Shown here: one piece after another, positions 5,783 to 7,249 of the stretch
How the letters are laid out: each line of letters starts with the position of its first letter
Position numbering within the stretch: position 1 is the first letter of the stretch
Origin: Spirochaetaceae bacterium
GTDB lineage: Bacteria > Spirochaetota > Spirochaetia > DSM-27196 > SLST01
Direction: 5' to 3'
Assembly: GCA_007129695.1 (NCBI GenBank)
Contig: SKVA01000242.1
Coordinates: 1 to 7,249, forward strand
Length of the DNA stretch: 7,249 bases
The notes under the pieces: model-generated
What the model was told of the DNA's origin: nothing
The model's input: only the letters and a program-made list of their open reading frames with translations
The model's database searches: none
Position numbers and translations under genes: made by a program

Positions 5783-6939
5783 GATGCTCCCTGGCCGGCC
5801 AACCCCAACCGCTCGGCAAAGTCTATCAGAACGCACATCGACGGGGAATATCCGGCCGACGTCGAAAACTCACCGGTCCACGGGCTCATCTGCTGCATGA
5901 ACGCGGGTGCGCGAACAATCGCCTCCACCCAGCGTGCCATCAGGTGACGCAGGTCATCCGACTTGCCGTAGTGCGCGAACCAGCGCGGTGCGCGCAGAGC
6001 GGTCAACGCCTGCGACGCGCCTCCCCACGAGTTCCTTGGGAGCTGATGCACGAACGCCGGATCGTTCGCGGCGATCGATGGCAACGGATACGGCGTCCAG
6101 AATGCAGCCGGATCCTTGATGTGCCGCTCATAGATCCGGTCGAACAGCGCCTGATCAACGACATGCTCGCCGAAGACCCGGGTCAGTACGTCGCCGCGGA
6201 TCCGGACGAAGCGACCGTCGGCATCGACGTCGTAGAAGCATTCATCGTCGGGGTCATAGCAGTGTTGCAGAATGAGCCGGCGAGTTGTCTCGGCCTTGTC
6301 CTGCCAGCTGCGTGTCTCATCGGCCATGCCGAGTCGTTCGGCCATGCCCGCGAGCGCGACGCGCCCCCCGTACACCGATGCCGACAAGTCGGGCGCAAGG
6401 TACGGCAGCCTGCCTGCGTCGGGACAGATCGCAGCGTCGCCATCGGGACACTCCTCCGGTAACCCTTCGTGCCTCGGACTGCCGTCGTGCCCACTGTCGA
6501 ACTGGCAGAACAGCTCGCACAGGCCCGTCCCGCGCGTGTCGCGATTGCGGCAGAGCCAGTCGTCCCAACGCGCACACGCCTGGTAGGCGTTCGCAAGGAA
6601 TGCTTCATCCTGAAGCAGGTCGGCGGTCTCCAGAGCAGTCGCGGCGATCGGAACCACCATCTGGATCTGAGCGGTTCCGAGCCTCTCGCGCCAGACATAA
6701 CACGGGAGGTACCCGTCCGCGCGCTGATGATGGAAGAACACGTCGTGATTCGCGCGCGCGATCGCCGGATCGACCCGGCCGTACACGAGTCCTTCCAACG
6801 GACCGCACTCCAGCCAGATCCCCGGATAGCTTCCGCCTTCGATCAGAACCGGATGGTCGTACCCATAAACCCGCGTGATATTGCCCGCCAGACCGGTGAG
6901 TGCGTCGGTATACCGAGTGCGAACGGCTTCACGGTTCAT
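5776..6939 (-). CDS. MGH1/GH63-like (alpha/alpha)6-barrel glycoside hydrolase
   Basis: This is a 387-residue protein resembling the six-hairpin glycosidases related to GH63 and mannosylglycerate hydrolase (MGH1-like). Conserved landmarks appear in order: GGSYPGIWLECG at 35-46, a helix ending QRADGYLPCYVW at 72-83, FDSGHDGSPRH at 147-157, LSASVYGGRVALAGMAERLG at 185-204, DPDDECFYDVD at 229-239, WTPYPLPSIA, NSWGGASQAL, and TGEFSTSAGYSP at 355-366. By analogy with GH63 and MGH1 enzymes, Asp152 (SGHD) is the likely general acid and Glu357 (TGE) the likely base. There is no signal peptide, so a cytoplasmic role on short or small glycosides (for example glucosylglycerate- or mannosylglycerate-like compatible solutes) is reasonable but unproven. 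Twelve cysteines are unusual for a cytoplasmic enzyme; two lie in a short insert at 164-172. The start ATG 6939 follows GGAG by six bases. The gene is coupled to the GNAT gene downstream. Confidence 0.82.
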   Translation of the reverse strand: MNREAVRTRYTDALTGLAGNITRVYGYDHPVLIEGGSYPGIWLECGPLEGLVYGRVDPAIARANHDVFFHHQRADGYLPCYVWRERLGTAQIQMVVPIAATALETADLLQDEAFLANAYQACARWDDWLCRNRDTRGTGLCELFCQFDSGHDGSPRHEGLPEECPDGDAAICPDAGRLPYLAPDLSASVYGGRVALAGMAERLGMADETRSWQDKAETTRRLILQHCYDPDDECFYDVDADGRFVRIRGDVLTRVFGEHVVDQALFDRIYERHIKDPAAFWTPYPLPSIAANDPAFVHQLPRNSWGGASQALTALRAPRWFAHYGKSDDLRHLMARWVEAIVRAPAFMQQMSPWTGEFSTSAGYSPSMCVLIDFAERLGLAGQGASC

Positions 6940-7115
6940 GCAGAACTCCTACCACAGACAGACACCGTGCGTCTCCGGCTGGCCCGCATCGGCGCCGACC
7001 CGAGTCCGGCCGCCAACGCCGGTCCAACAGCTCTCCACTTCCGCGTATCGCTTAGTCTCCCGGCTTGCTGACCTGGGACTCGGCAGTCAACGGCAATAGT
7101 CGGACTCCGTGCTCG

Positions 7116-7249
7116 TCACGACTCGACCCGGTCGAGCACCCAGAGGGTACCCGCCTCCACGAACCCCAGGCGGCGGGCAAGACTCTCCGATGCGACGTTG
7201 CTTTCAAGAGCTCCCCACACCGCGGACTTGCCCCTCTCTTTCATGAACC
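7116..7249 (-). CDS. GNAT family N-acetyltransferase, C-terminal end (5' end outside window)
   Basis: The minus-strand frame is open from the window edge to a TGA at 7118-7116, giving 43 visible residues. The segment SAVWGALESNVASESLARRL followed by GFVEAGTLWVLDR is the usual last helix-strand pair of GCN5-type acetyltransferases (motif B: N-x-x-S-x-x-L-A-x-x-L-G-F). The acetyl-CoA loop would lie upstream, outside the window. It is a different sequence from the GNAT protein at 5294-5782. It lies 176 bases upstream of the glycosidase gene on the same strand, and that spacer shows no gene, so it may be a separate transcript. Confidence 0.72.
   Translation of the reverse strand, partial: FMKERGKSAVWGALESNVASESLARRLGFVEAGTLWVLDRVES

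Noticed and set aside
6469..7071. 200-residue plus-strand frame crossing the glycosidase start and the following spacer
   Set aside because: Most of it is antisense to the N-terminal half of the glycosidase. The remaining spacer has no plausible start or motif.
6940..7115. Spacer upstream of the glycosidase gene searched for a small gene, tRNA or promoter
   Set aside because: Apart from the glycosidase Shine-Dalgarno site near its right-hand start, no convincing coding frame, cloverleaf or promoter hexamer pair was seen.

Overview
This window reads as high-GC bacterial chromosome (roughly 60-65% G+C by eye) with strong Shine-Dalgarno sites and closely packed genes. It holds nine real genes or gene fragments. 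The combination of a one-Cys sulfatase, a URO-D-fold methyltransferase-like protein, an aldo/keto reductase, an MGH1/GH63-like glycosidase and an encapsulin-type ferritin resembles environmental, glycan-degrading lineages such as Latescibacterota, Poribacteria, Planctomycetes or Gemmatimonadota. No marker gene is present, so the phylum is a guess.

Layout. 1-678 (+): the end of a PRC-barrel protein, then a small encapsulated-ferritin (EncFtn) family protein. 708-818 (-): a short decayed C-terminus of a DUF1801-type protein. 892-1323 (+): an OsmC peroxiredoxin with a TTG start and a perfect AGGAGG site. 1375-2754 (-): a cytoplasmic-type sulfatase. It is transcribed divergently from 2847-4088 (+), a URO-D-fold protein, and 4162-5226 (+), an aldo/keto reductase. 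The 92-base divergent region carries interlocking palindromes. 5294-5782 (-) is a GNAT acetyltransferase. Its start overlaps the stop of 5776-6939 (-), a six-hairpin glycosidase, so the two form a coupled operon. 7116-7249 (-) is the C-terminus of a second GNAT protein that runs off the window.

How the genes may work together. The left part looks like stress and iron handling: EncFtn oxidises Fe(II) and OsmC removes organic hydroperoxides. The middle is a plausible small catabolic module of sulfate-ester hydrolysis, a possible methyl or C1 transfer step and carbonyl/sugar oxidoreduction, under shared divergent control. The glycosidase to the right may feed the same kind of substrate. None of the three catabolic enzymes or the glycosidase shows a signal peptide, so they should act inside the cell on small imported compounds. 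The substrate cannot be read from the sequence.

Nothing here looks like a phage, transposon, CRISPR array or RNA gene. The points most worth following up are the EncFtn protein with no cargo-loading peptide, the DUF1801 remnant, the divergent operator-like palindromes, and the sulfatase/URO-D/AKR grouping.
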